This document shows positions 1 through 8,194 of a stretch of DNA of 51,298 nucleotides, one piece after another. Location of the stretch: the NCBI GenBank assembly GCA_039934635.1, contig JBDTLT010000016.1, forward strand, positions 1 to 51,298, written 5' to 3'. This stretch comes from DATLFA01 sp039934635. Its GTDB lineage: Bacteria > Actinomycetota > Acidimicrobiia > Acidimicrobiales > WLNW01. A program made the translations under genes and the position numbers. The stretch's first letter is position 1, and every line of letters begins with the position of its first letter. The notes beneath the pieces were generated by a model, which had not been told where the DNA came from, made no database searches, and was given only the letters and a program-made list of their open reading frames with translations.

Positions 1-190
1 GTCATGACCCAACGGTTGGCGCGAGCCGATCCGTCGTTCGGTCTTGAACGCCTTCTGTTCCGAAGAGCCACGGGTGTCTGTCATGCACTGTTCTCGTCGG
101 CGGGAACAGGGAGAAATTGAGGCTGCGGGCGCCCCCCGGCGGCGCGTCGCCCGCGACGGGTACGATCAGCCAGCCAACCAGGGGGTTTCC

Positions 191-751
191 ATGAAGATCG
201 ACCCGATGCGCTCGCTGAAACCGATCGACGAGCTGATCGAACGCACGACCAATTCGCGCCATCGCGCCATGTTGGCGAACTTTCGCACGCACATCATCGC
301 CGAGGTCACCGGCGACCTCGAGACGATCATGGGCACGCTCGTTGCCGAGCCCACGTATCACACGTACTCGCCGGGGTCACCGCTCACCGGGCCGGTCGGT
401 CAACAGCAGACGCGGGCCTTCTACCAGAACATGTTCGATCGCGGCTACAACGTGCTCGAGAAAGAGATCGATCGCCTCTACGTTTGCGACGACTACGTGT
501 TCAACGACGGGTGGATGTACAGCGTGTTCCCCGGCGCGGAGCTTGCGGCACGTGACCTGCCGGTCGACCCGGGTGCGTGGTACCTCTACACCAACCGCAC
601 CGCAGCCGTGTTGCCCTACGTCGGTGAAGGCGACGACATTTTGATGGCCGGCGAAGACGTGTACACGCTCGGCCCTCCGGTCATGGAGCGCCTGCAACTC
701 CTCCGCGACGACGAGCTCCCCGACCTGCTCGTCTCCCGCACCACCACCTGA
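191..751 (+). CDS. SnoaL/NTF2-like protein
   Basis: The product has 186 residues. Its N-terminal helix region, followed by HTYSPGSPLTG and a beta-rich C-terminal half, looks like the SnoaL/NTF2-like cone fold, whose members are small isomerases, hydratases or ligand binders. That fold call is inference; I recognise no catalytic motif. I chose ATG 191 over the in-frame start at 44 because GGGGG precedes it by about six bases and the upstream reading lacks family-like sequence. A histidine phosphatase follows after 24 bases on the same strand. Specific function is unknown. Confidence 0.75.
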   Translation: MKIDPMRSLKPIDELIERTTNSRHRAMLANFRTHIIAEVTGDLETIMGTLVAEPTYHTYSPGSPLTGPVGQQQTRAFYQNMFDRGYNVLEKEIDRLYVCDDYVFNDGWMYSVFPGAELAARDLPVDPGAWYLYTNRTAAVLPYVGEGDDILMAGEDVYTLGPPVMERLQLLRDDELPDLLVSRTTT

Positions 752-775
752 CCCACGCGGTCGGTCTGGTAAGCA

Positions 776-1411
776 GTGGCGGTGCAGCTCATCTTGGTGC
801 GCCACGCGCAGCCCAATCGCGAACACAATCCCGATGGCCCCGCCGACCCCGGTCTGTCCGAGCTGGGGCAGTGGCAGGCGGCGCGCCTGGCGGCGTGGCT
901 CGCCCACGAGCCGATCGACTACATCGTCACGTCACCCAAGCGCCGGGCGATCGAGACGGTCGGCGGACTGTTCGACGACACGCGGCCTCACGAGGTCATC
1001 GATGCATTGAACGAGCTCGACAGTCGCGCACAGTGGTACTACCCGACCGAAGAGCTGCATCTCGCCGGCGAATACTGGGAGGCGATCCAGCGCCAGGATT
1101 GGGACTCGATCGGATGGGATTCGCCCGACGTGTTCAACGCCCGTATCACCGCTGCCTTCGCCGATCTCGTGACGAACCATCGCGGCGAGCACGTTCTCGT
1201 ATCGTCGCACGGAGGCGTCGTGCGGCGCATCGTCGCCGATGTGCTCGGTCATGAGCACATGCGTCTGCCGATCACCATCTCCTACGCGTCGATCACCCGT
1301 ATCGACGTCGAGCCCGATGGCAAGCGTACGCTCGTATCGCTCAACGAGCACGGACACTTCGGAGCGGATCGACACAGCGTGATTCAGCCGCTGGGCTCGC
1401 GACCGCGCTGA
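776..1411 (+). CDS. Histidine phosphatase (phosphoglycerate mutase-like)
   Basis: A 211-residue histidine-phosphatase superfamily member. The RH motif of the phosphorylated histidine is in LVRHAQ (R9, H10), a basic patch SPKRR lies at 53-57, a likely acid Glu is at about 80, and the second histidine is in SSHGG (H145). The length is usual for the cobC/phosphoglycerate mutase branch. These enzymes remove phosphate from small metabolites or proteins through a phosphohistidine; the substrate cannot be read here. The start is GTG. It probably shares a transcript with the SnoaL-like gene before it and the cupin after it, which begins 18 bases downstream. Confidence 0.88.
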   Translation: MAVQLILVRHAQPNREHNPDGPADPGLSELGQWQAARLAAWLAHEPIDYIVTSPKRRAIETVGGLFDDTRPHEVIDALNELDSRAQWYYPTEELHLAGEYWEAIQRQDWDSIGWDSPDVFNARITAAFADLVTNHRGEHVLVSSHGGVVRRIVADVLGHEHMRLPITISYASITRIDVEPDGKRTLVSLNEHGHFGADRHSVIQPLGSRPR

Positions 1412-1429
1412 TCAAGAGAAGGGGAAGAC

Positions 1430-1966
1430 ATGTTCGAGAACGTACGCCGGGTGGTCACGGTGATCGACGACGACGGCGTGTCGCGGGTCGAAAGCGATGG
1501 CCCGCCGCCACAGATCGTGCGGCATCCGTCGGGCACGGTGTTGACTGCGGCCTGGACGATCGACGAGATTCCGGTGGCTGCCACTGCGCCCGGCGATCGC
1601 GACGAGTACGCATTCCTCTCACCACCGCAGGGCATCATCTTTCGCCGGGTCGAAGTGCCACCCGACGCGGGGCGCTTCGTCGACGACAACGGCAACCCAC
1701 GCGAGCCGGCACCCGACGAAGGCATGCACCAGACGCCCACGATCGATCTGATCCAGGTACTCGAAGGCGACCTGTGGTTGCTGCTGCCCTCGGGCGAAGA
1801 AGTGCACCTGAAGCCCGGTGATCTCGTCGTGCAACGCGGCACCGTGCACGCGTGGCGCAACCGCACGGACCGTCCCACTCGCTATTTCGCGGTGATGCTC
1901 AGCGCCGAACTACCACCGGGACAAGCGGGCGACTACTCCCAGGCCGAGAGCCATCGCAAACCCTGA
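1430..1966 (+). CDS. Cupin-domain protein
   Basis: The product has 178 residues with one cupin barrel. The second half reads as a classic small cupin: HQTPTIDLIQVLEGDLWLL, then PSGEEVHLKPGDLVVQRGTVHAWRNRT, where the histidine of VHAW is the usual second-motif metal ligand. A purine-rich site (AGAAGGGGAAG) lies six bases before the ATG. Such proteins are often small dioxygenases or sugar/acid isomerases, or simple ligand sensors; nothing here picks one. It ends eight bases from the convergent SnoaL-like gene on the other strand. Confidence 0.85.
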   Translation: MFENVRRVVTVIDDDGVSRVESDGPPPQIVRHPSGTVLTAAWTIDEIPVAATAPGDRDEYAFLSPPQGIIFRRVEVPPDAGRFVDDNGNPREPAPDEGMHQTPTIDLIQVLEGDLWLLLPSGEEVHLKPGDLVVQRGTVHAWRNRTDRPTRYFAVMLSAELPPGQAGDYSQAESHRKP

Positions 1967-1974
1967 CACTTGCC

Positions 1975-2379
1975 TCAGTTTTCGCGGATGACCTTGGTCG
2001 CGTCTGGATTGTGATACTCCCGCCACGAGCAGATCTTGCCGTCGCGGAACCGGAAGATGCCCACGTATTTGTTGCGGTAGGGCTTGCCGTTGCGAGCGAC
2101 GACGGCATCGCTCTCGTACTCGGCGATCAACATGTCGGGGTCGACCGTTTGGTAGAACGCGCGCGGCTCGTTGCGAAACGACGTGAACATCGCGAACGTC
2201 TGACGCTGCATGCCGTCCCACACTGCGCGCCCGTCGAAATGGTCGGGGATCGGTGGCCCGGCGTAGGGCAACTCGAAGCGCAAGTCTTCGGTGACGTAGT
2301 CGGCGAGTTGTTCATACTCGGCCGCGGTGATGTGCGCGAGAACTGCTCGCACGGTGTCCTCGTTGGTCATGCGCCTCAT
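1975..2379 (-). CDS. SnoaL/NTF2-like protein
   Basis: 134 residues with a typical SnoaL-like pattern: an N-terminal helix, DYVTEDLRFELPYAGPP, then YRNKYVGIFRFRDGKICSWREYHNP, the conserved C-terminal strand pair of the family. The start at 2379 forms an ATGA overlap with the stop of the oxidoreductase upstream and has GGAG five bases before it; ATG 2370 is an alternative. Overlap with an F420-type oxidoreductase suggests a joint role in catabolism of a small cyclic or acyl substrate, which is inference. A family B repeat copy lies directly over the ribosome-binding region. Confidence 0.82.
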   Translation of the reverse strand: MRRMTNEDTVRAVLAHITAAEYEQLADYVTEDLRFELPYAGPPIPDHFDGRAVWDGMQRQTFAMFTSFRNEPRAFYQTVDPDMLIAEYESDAVVARNGKPYRNKYVGIFRFRDGKICSWREYHNPDATKVIREN

Positions 2380-3359
2380 CCCTTCTCCCCGCTCTGGGGG
2401 CCGCTCGGGCCCTCTCGTGCGATGTCGGCCAACACTCGTACGCAATCGTCGCGGTTCGCGGCCGGGTCATCACCGACACCGAACGGCGACACCACCACTT
2501 CGTCCGCGCCCGCGTCGAAGTACGCCTTGATCTTTGTGGCCAACCCTGCTTGGTCGCCATAGAGCAGGCTGGTCTCGATCATGGCGTCGCTCCATCCGCC
2601 GGCCGTCGAGCGATCGCCCAGCGGAATACCGGCGGACTCCCACTGCGCGCGGTAGAAGGGCATCATCGGATAGATGAACAAGTCGCGGGCGGCCATTGTG
2701 CGCACTTCTTCTATGTCGCGCGTCAACGCCACCGGCACTTCGGCGATCACGGGCGGCGCGACCCGACCGGCTGCGTCCGCGCCGGCACGAACGTTGGGCA
2801 CGATCGTCGACGCGACGTAGTCAGCGGGTGGCAACCATGGCAACACACCGTCGCTGTGGCTACCGGCGAGCCGGCACATCTGCTCGCGCATCGCGGCGAG
2901 CAACACCGGCGGGGTGCCGCCGTTCTCCACGTCGAGCATGCCCTGCACCTGGAACCGCTCACCTTTGTGATCGATCTTGTGCTCGGCGAGCAGCGTGCGC
3001 ACGATCGTGAGGTATTCGCGCACGTGCGAGATCGGCCGGTCGAATGGGATACCGAGGCGGGCCATGACCGGCGCGTGCGATGGGCCGACGCCGAGGCGAA
3101 AGCGTCCGTTGCACATTGCGTTGGCCGTTGCTGCTTGTTGCGCGAGCACTTGCGGGTGACGGGGCCACGTCGGAACGACCGCCACGCCGAGGCTGATGCG
3201 CGTTGTCTTCGTGCCCGCATAGGCCAGTGCCATGATCGGGTCGATACCAAAGGCAGTGCCGAGGAACATGCCGTGAAAACCCAATTGCTCACTCTGCTGC
3301 GCGAGCGCGACGACGTTGTCGACGCTGCGGGTCTCGGGGAACAGCAGCGACAGTTTCAT
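2376..3359 (-). CDS. Luciferase-like (LLM) F420-type oxidoreductase
   Basis: 327 residues, the normal length for the bacterial luciferase-like monooxygenase family. Seen: MKLSLLFPE first strand, EQLGFHGMFLG, TTRISLGVAVVP, the hallmark RFRLGVGPS, and a C-terminal DAGADEVVVSPFG. In actinobacteria these TIM-barrel enzymes usually use coenzyme F420 rather than FMN; cofactor use here is inferred from family and host type. The start at 3359 is the only one giving the family N-terminus, so a longer open reading to 3965 is rejected. The last dozen residues (EGPSGPQSG) are encoded by a family B repeat, so the C-terminus may have been altered by insertion. A serine hydrolase lies five bases upstream. 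Confidence 0.9.
   Translation of the reverse strand: MKLSLLFPETRSVDNVVALAQQSEQLGFHGMFLGTAFGIDPIMALAYAGTKTTRISLGVAVVPTWPRHPQVLAQQAATANAMCNGRFRLGVGPSHAPVMARLGIPFDRPISHVREYLTIVRTLLAEHKIDHKGERFQVQGMLDVENGGTPPVLLAAMREQMCRLAGSHSDGVLPWLPPADYVASTIVPNVRAGADAAGRVAPPVIAEVPVALTRDIEEVRTMAARDLFIYPMMPFYRAQWESAGIPLGDRSTAGGWSDAMIETSLLYGDQAGLATKIKAYFDAGADEVVVSPFGVGDDPAANRDDCVRVLADIAREGPSGPQSGEKG
2389..2412 (-). repeat. Family B palindromic repeat, copy 1
   Basis: On the minus strand this reads GGGCCCGAGCGGCCC followed by CCAGAGCGG, matching the copy at 47255-47280 except for the TTC/CC step in the middle. The first part folds as GGGCC-CGAGC-GGCCC. It lies inside the last codons of the LLM oxidoreductase and just before the start of the SnoaL-like gene. 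Confidence 0.7.
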
Positions 3360-3364
3360 GGATC

Positions 3365-4525
3365 TCACAGACAGTCGTAGAGCGCGTCGAAGATGGCGGG
3401 CCAGCGCGGATCGTCGCGCGTCGGGCCCCACACCATGCGGTTCATCACGTAGCCGAGCGAGATGCCCGCATCGGGATCGACGATGCCCAGCGAGCCGCCG
3501 GATCCGTTGTGCCCGTAGGTGTTGGGGTTCGGGCCGAACTTCCATTCGGGGATGGTGCGTTCGAAACCGAGACCGAATGCCGTCGGTAGTGCCATGACGC
3601 GGTCGATGCCGCGGACCCACTCGCGGCCCGCTTGCTCGAGCAGCGCGGGCGAGAGCACCTGCACTCCATCGAGCGTGCCACCACACGCGAGCGCCGCATA
3701 GAGGCGGTCGAGCGAGCGCGCCGTGCCGTGCCCATTGGCGGCAGGGATCTCGGCGGCGCGAAAGGCGCGCGTGTTCGTGTACGGCACGTTGCTGCAATCG
3801 GGCGGATTGCGAAACGAACGCGGGCCGAGGTCGCCCGCTCGCCAATGGTCGAAGAAGGTTTTCGAGGGATGTTCGGCGGTCGGCATACCGAGCACCATGT
3901 CGGCCGTACGTGACTCTTCGGGTTCGGGCAACGGCATGTGGATATCGAGTGCGAGCGGCTCGCACAAGAGTTCACGCATGGCCGTTCCGCACGACATGCC
4001 CGTCACCCGTCGGATGACTTCTCCGATCAGATGGCCGTATGTGACGCCGTGATAGCCGTGACCGTCACCCGGCGTCCACGACGGCGCCTGCGCGGCAAGC
4101 GCGTCGATCATGACGTCCCAATCGCTGAGCGATCCGAACGGCATCGGCTCGTCGATCGCCGACACCGCCGCTTGATGCGTCAGCAGCCAGCGCACCGGGA
4201 TATCGGCCTTGCCGTTTTGGGCGAACTCCGGCCAATAGTCCGCGACGGGCGCGTCGAGGTCGATGAGACCCCGATCGACCAGCATCAGTGCCAGCACGGC
4301 AACCACACCTTTGGTGCACGAGAAGATGCACGCGAGGCTGTCTCGCTGCCACGGGCGCGTCTGCGCCTCGTCGAGGTAGCCGCCCCATATGTCGACGACA
4401 TTGCGGCCCTCGAGGCTGATCGACAGGGCCGCACCGAGCTCGAGATCGTGCTCGAAGTTGGCTCCGAATGCCGCTTGCACCGGTGCGAACCGAGCATCGC
4501 AACTGCCCTCGATCACGACCTTCAT
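3365..4525 (-). CDS. Serine hydrolase, beta-lactamase class C/esterase family
   Basis: 386 residues of the beta-lactamase-related serine hydrolase family. The nucleophile motif SxxK is SCTK at 69-72. GYHGVTYGHLIGEVIRR carries the second-motif tyrosine region, and HNGSGG at about 339-344 is the third motif (HxG type). In this family the HxG version is typical of EstB-like esterases and D-aminopeptidases rather than true beta-lactamases. There is no signal peptide, so a cytoplasmic esterase is likely. The start at 4525 follows a GGGGGG run. It lies five bases upstream of the LLM oxidoreductase and probably heads that three-gene operon. Confidence 0.88.
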   Translation of the reverse strand: MKVVIEGSCDARFAPVQAAFGANFEHDLELGAALSISLEGRNVVDIWGGYLDEAQTRPWQRDSLACIFSCTKGVVAVLALMLVDRGLIDLDAPVADYWPEFAQNGKADIPVRWLLTHQAAVSAIDEPMPFGSLSDWDVMIDALAAQAPSWTPGDGHGYHGVTYGHLIGEVIRRVTGMSCGTAMRELLCEPLALDIHMPLPEPEESRTADMVLGMPTAEHPSKTFFDHWRAGDLGPRSFRNPPDCSNVPYTNTRAFRAAEIPAANGHGTARSLDRLYAALACGGTLDGVQVLSPALLEQAGREWVRGIDRVMALPTAFGLGFERTIPEWKFGPNPNTYGHNGSGGSLGIVDPDAGISLGYVMNRMVWGPTRDDPRWPAIFDALYDCL

Positions 4526-4597
4526 CGCTGCCCCCCGGCCGGACTGTAGTTCACAAAGTGGCCAGGCGATCACGGTCTACGGGGTAGCCTGGGGCCC

Positions 4598-5812
4598 ATG
4601 ACCGCAACGATCGTGTATGCGTCGCGGCTGCTCCGCTTGCCCCTGGTGGCGGCCGACGGAGCCACCATCGGTCGCATCGACGACATCGTCTTCGTGCCCG
4701 GTGGTGATGGCCCGCCGAGAGTCGTCGGGTTCGTCGCGCTCGTGCAGCGTCGCCGCATCTTCGTCAACGCGGCGCGGGTCGGCGAGATCGCGGGCGACGG
4801 CGTGCGCATGCGCAGTGGCAACATCGACGTACGTCATTTCGAGCAGCGCGGTGGCGAGCTGCGCGCGCGTGAGCTCTTCGGGCGGCGCGCCGGCGATGCG
4901 TATGTGGTCGACATCGCGATCGAGCCCGTGGTCGGCCAGATGTTCGCGTGGCAATTGGTCAGCGTGGCCCTCGGTCACCGGTCGCGATTGCGGGGTCGAC
5001 GCAATCCCAAGGTCGTGTCGTGGCGCGACACGTGGTACCTGTTCGACGGTGGTCCGCTCGCGGCCGAAGTCGCCGAGCTGCGCGAGCTGCATCCTTCCGA
5101 CGCGGCCGACCGTGTGCGGTCCATGTCGTATCTGCGCCTCAAGCAGATCACCGCCGCGATGGACGACGAGCATTTGGCCGACGTGCTCGCCGAGCTTCCC
5201 GATGACGAACAGGTCGGCATCATCGAGGGGCTCGGGCTCGAGCGTGCCGTCGCGGTCATCGAGCATCTCGACCCCGACGACGCCGCCGACCTCTTGGCCG
5301 AGATGCCCGAAGACGAGCGCATGCAGTTGCTGGCGGCGATGGACGACGAAGACGCGACGCCGGTGCGGCGCCTGCTCTCCTACGGGCAAAAGTCGGCGGG
5401 CGGTCTCATGACATCCGATCCGCTGATCCTCGCGGGCCACGCTACGGTTGCCGACGCGCTCGCGGTGATGCGCGACGACGACATCGAAGTTGCGTTGGCG
5501 GCGCAGGTCTTCGTCGTCGAGCCACCGACGTCGACGCCGACCGGCCGCTTCCTCGGCGCGGTCGGCTTCCAACGACTATTGCGCGAAGCGCCGTGGATGC
5601 GCCTCGACGCCTGTGTCGAGGACGAACCCGAATATCTGCGCCCTGACGCGCCCGACGACGAGGTGTCGGCGCGTTTGGCGGCATACGACCTCGTCGCCAT
5701 CGCGGTGTGCGACGAAGCCCAACGGCTCATCGGCGCCGTGACCGTAGATGACGTGATCGATCACATGTTGCCGCCGACGTGGCGGCGGGTGCGGCGTGGC
5801 GTGAGCGCCTGA
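4598..5812 (+). CDS. Cytoplasmic MgtE-N / CBS domain protein with PRC-barrel-like N-terminus
   Basis: 404 residues. Residues 1-85 look like a PRC-barrel (GATIGRIDDIVFVPG, RRRIFVNAARVGEI), about 160-265 like the helical MgtE N-domain (LHPSDAADRVRSM, LDPDDAADLLAEMPEDER), and about 275-395 like a CBS pair (SAGGLMTSDPLIL, AAYDLVAIAVCDEAQRLIGAVTVDDVIDHM). The transmembrane channel of true MgtE magnesium transporters is missing, so this is the sensory half alone. The gene pairs with the DUF1003 membrane protein 19 bases downstream, a conserved actinobacterial association; together they may form a membrane-linked magnesium or nucleotide sensor, which is inference. Confidence 0.85.
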   Translation: MTATIVYASRLLRLPLVAADGATIGRIDDIVFVPGGDGPPRVVGFVALVQRRRIFVNAARVGEIAGDGVRMRSGNIDVRHFEQRGGELRARELFGRRAGDAYVVDIAIEPVVGQMFAWQLVSVALGHRSRLRGRRNPKVVSWRDTWYLFDGGPLAAEVAELRELHPSDAADRVRSMSYLRLKQITAAMDDEHLADVLAELPDDEQVGIIEGLGLERAVAVIEHLDPDDAADLLAEMPEDERMQLLAAMDDEDATPVRRLLSYGQKSAGGLMTSDPLILAGHATVADALAVMRDDDIEVALAAQVFVVEPPTSTPTGRFLGAVGFQRLLREAPWMRLDACVEDEPEYLRPDAPDDEVSARLAAYDLVAIAVCDEAQRLIGAVTVDDVIDHMLPPTWRRVRRGVSA

Positions 5813-5831
5813 TGGGGAAGGAGAGTGACTT

Positions 5832-6329
5832 ATGCGTCGTCGTGAAGACCTCTCGCGTCCCCGCCGGGGCCGCCTCAGCTTTGGCGTGCACTATGACCCT
5901 GAGGCGTTCGGTGACTTCTCCGAAGCCATTGCGCGCCTGCTCGGTACCGCGCGCTTCCTCGTGTTCCAGACGGCCGTTGTCTTCCTATGGATCTTCATCA
6001 ATGCTGCCTTCCTCGATCTGCGCTTCGACAAGTACCCGTTCATCCTGCTCACGTTGGCTCTGTCGCTACAGGCCGCGTACGCCGCGCCCCTGATCCTTCT
6101 CGCACAAAATCGTCAAGCCGATCGAGACCGCTCCGAATCCGAGCGCGACCGCGAAGTCACGACACGCACGCAGGCCGATACCGAGTTCCTCGCGCGCGAA
6201 CTGGCGTCGGTGAAACTGTCATTGTCCGACGTTGTCACGCTGTCCGATCTGCGCGAGACGACCGACCGGCTCACCGACGCGCTCGAACGAATCGAGACCC
6301 GCTTGCGCGATCTCGAGGACGACGGGTAG
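5832..6329 (+). CDS. DUF1003 membrane protein
   Basis: 165 residues. Two membrane segments at about 42-61 and 67-91 flank the DUF1003 signature (RFDKYPFILLTLALSLQAAY, then APLILLAQNRQADRDR). The rest (about 95-165) is charged, helical and heptad-like, suggesting a cytoplasmic coiled coil. An AAGGAG site precedes the ATG by about nine bases. The molecular role of DUF1003 is not established. Its neighbour is the MgtE-N/CBS protein. Confidence 0.88.
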   Translation: MRRREDLSRPRRGRLSFGVHYDPEAFGDFSEAIARLLGTARFLVFQTAVVFLWIFINAAFLDLRFDKYPFILLTLALSLQAAYAAPLILLAQNRQADRDRSESERDREVTTRTQADTEFLARELASVKLSLSDVVTLSDLRETTDRLTDALERIETRLRDLEDDG

Positions 6330-6350
6330 GTCAGCGTCGAGGGCCGCGCG

Positions 6351-6452
6351 TCAAAAGCGGCGGCGCAACCGGCGACGTATCCGGCGGCGGCGAACTCGGG
6401 GCGCCGCGGCCACGCCGACGAGGGGTCGGCGGAGGAAGAAACGACGGAACAT
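6351..6452 (-). CDS. Possible 33-residue arginine-rich small protein
   Basis: A minus-strand reading starts MFRRFFLRRPLVG, has a short AAAP turn and ends in an almost all-basic tail (RVRRRRIRRRLRRRF). GAGAGG sits five bases before the ATG. Short, strongly basic proteins of this kind are seen in actinobacterial intergenic regions, but codon bias in GC-rich DNA also makes arginine runs cheaply. The rest of the 6330-6607 gap shows no other feature beyond a purine-rich stretch before the SDR gene. Confidence 0.25.
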   Translation of the reverse strand: MFRRFFLRRPLVGVAAAPRVRRRRIRRRLRRRF

Positions 6453-6607
6453 GGCTGCCTCTCGATCCGGTGCCGAAAGGCCCCGCTTGCGTGTCATGAC
6501 CACGATGCACCGCGGTCGTGATCTCCCCATCGTCAAGTTGTGAGGATTCTGTTAGCCCCATCACGCCGGGCACTACTGTGCGCGCGACGTTCCGCGGGGG
6601 TGGGCAT

Positions 6608-7381
6608 ATGGGTCGGTTGGACGGCAAGGTCGCATTGATCACCGGGGCCGCGCGCGGGCAAGGCGCGGCCGAAGCCGTGGCGTTCGCCGCCGAGGGCGCT
6701 TCGGTCGTGCTGACCGACGTACTCGACGACGACGGCTCGGCCGTCGCCGCGGGCATCGGCGCGGCGGCCCGTTATCTGCACCACGATGTGACCGACGAGG
6801 CCGCGTGGCAGGGTGCCGTCGCACTGGCGATGCGCGAGTTCGGCCGGCTCGACGTGCTCGTCAACAACGCCGGCATCTCGATCCCGCCGAAGCCCATCGT
6901 CGACGTGCCGGTGGCCGACTATCGGCGCGTGCTCGAGGTCAACCTCATCTCGATGTACACCGGCATCAAATACGCCGCGCCCGAGATCGTCAAGGCCGGC
7001 GGCGGATCGATCGTCAACGTGTCGTCGGTGAACGGCGTCGTCGGCGCACCCGGCATCGCGGGCTACGTGACCGCCAAGTTCGGCATTCGTGGGCTGACGA
7101 AGACCGCGGCACTCGAACTCGGTCGAAGCGGCATCCGGGTCAACTCGATCCATCCCGGCCCGATCGACACGGCGATGGTGCAGCCGCAATCGTGGGGCGG
7201 CTTCGACATGCGACCAGTCCTGGCGTCGAAGATGCCATTGGGGCGCATCGGGCAGCCCGAAGAGGTCGCCGAACTGGTCGTGTGGTTGGCCTCCGACGCG
7301 AGCAGCTACTGCACCGGTTCGGAGTTCGTCATCGACGGTGGTTTCCTCGCGGGCCCGTTCGACGCGCTGGGCAATCGCTAG
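6608..7381 (+). CDS. SDR-family oxidoreductase
   Basis: 257 residues of classical short-chain dehydrogenase. Nucleotide-binding TGAARGQG is at 12-19, NNAG at 86-89, and the catalytic triad at S140, Y153 and K157 (YVTAK). The acidic residue at the end of the second strand (LTDVLDD) points to NAD rather than NADP. Such enzymes oxidise hydroxy-acyl, steroid or terpene alcohols. It is monocistronic, and its stop is 20 bases from the convergent RDD gene. Confidence 0.92.
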   Translation: MGRLDGKVALITGAARGQGAAEAVAFAAEGASVVLTDVLDDDGSAVAAGIGAAARYLHHDVTDEAAWQGAVALAMREFGRLDVLVNNAGISIPPKPIVDVPVADYRRVLEVNLISMYTGIKYAAPEIVKAGGGSIVNVSSVNGVVGAPGIAGYVTAKFGIRGLTKTAALELGRSGIRVNSIHPGPIDTAMVQPQSWGGFDMRPVLASKMPLGRIGQPEEVAELVVWLASDASSYCTGSEFVIDGGFLAGPFDALGNR

Positions 7382-7401
7382 AGCATTCCGCGCTTCGGGG
7401 C

Positions 7402-8172
7402 CTACGGCCGCAGGTCTTCTTTGCGGCCGGTCACTTCGCCGATGCGCATGTTGAGGAACATCCCGGGGCGCTTGGCCAGCGTGATGTTGCCCTCGTGGAG
7501 ATCGGCGTCGTAGCGAACGACCATGGTGCCGGCGAGGTAGTCGTGCAGCGCGCGGCGGCGCAGGTTGAACGGAGCCGATATGCCGGTGGCGAATGCCGCG
7601 AGGTTGCCGACGAGCATCAACGCACCCGGCACCAGTCGGAACACCGCGACCACCGACGACCGCAGCATCGCCTGGGCAACAGTTGGGTTCTTGCCGTCGG
7701 CCACGCGTGTCACCCGGATCTTGAGTCGCTCCTTGGCCGGAGTCTGACCCCGCGCCGCGATGAACACGACTTCGTAGATGAACGCCAACACGATGAAGGT
7801 GATGAGGGGAGCGAAGTCGTCGCCCCAGGGCTGAGGGCCGCGGTGCGCCACGTGGCGGATGGACTCACCATTGACGATCTCGGTGGAGCTGTCGACGTAC
7901 CAGAGCACGCCCAGGATCGTCAGCGCGAACTGCAGCCAGAAGACGACGAGCGCATCGAGCATGAACGCGACGATGCGCCGCCAGAAGGCCACCGAGCCGA
8001 TGTCGGGCTGGCGGGGCAGGATGCCGCCGCCGGTGGGCGCCGGCTCGAGCAGCGCGTGCTCCTCGTCGACGGGCAGAGCTATGTCGGCCGCCGGCGCGTC
8101 ATCAGCCGGCCGTGAGGCGCGCACCTCACCGCGGACTCGTCCGATCTGCGGTGTGCGTTCGTTGGGTGTCAT
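7402..8172 (-). CDS. RDD-family membrane protein
   Basis: 256 residues. An N-terminal 70-residue hydrophilic tail is followed by the RDD signature (FWRRIVAFMLDALVV), a second membrane segment (LITFIVLAFIYEVVFIA), the ARGQTPAKERLKIRV loop, and a third segment (RLVPGALMLVGNLAAF). FNLRRRALHDYLAGTMVV is the usual RDD end. The role is unknown; some relatives are sodium/proton antiporters. The start at 8172 has GGGAGGG upstream. It is the last gene of a four-gene minus-strand run starting with the double CoA-transferase. Confidence 0.85.
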   Translation of the reverse strand: MTPNERTPQIGRVRGEVRASRPADDAPAADIALPVDEEHALLEPAPTGGGILPRQPDIGSVAFWRRIVAFMLDALVVFWLQFALTILGVLWYVDSSTEIVNGESIRHVAHRGPQPWGDDFAPLITFIVLAFIYEVVFIAARGQTPAKERLKIRVTRVADGKNPTVAQAMLRSSVVAVFRLVPGALMLVGNLAAFATGISAPFNLRRRALHDYLAGTMVVRYDADLHEGNITLAKRPGMFLNMRIGEVTGRKEDLRP

Positions 8173-8194
8173 CGGCCCTCCCGAGTCCACAACG

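Noticed and set aside
1..190. Minus-strand gene starting at position 5 and running off the left edge
   Set aside because: An ATG is present on the minus strand, but there is no convincing ribosome-binding site and too little sequence to judge.
3360..3965. N-terminal extension of the LLM oxidoreductase reading to 3965
   Set aside because: It overlaps the serine hydrolase on the same strand in another frame, and its sequence is arginine-rich without family resemblance; the LLM N-terminus begins at 3359.
6805..8115. Long 436-codon plus-strand frame across the SDR and RDD genes
   Set aside because: It spans a real gene boundary on both strands and shows only composition-driven residues; both underlying genes have clear family motifs.
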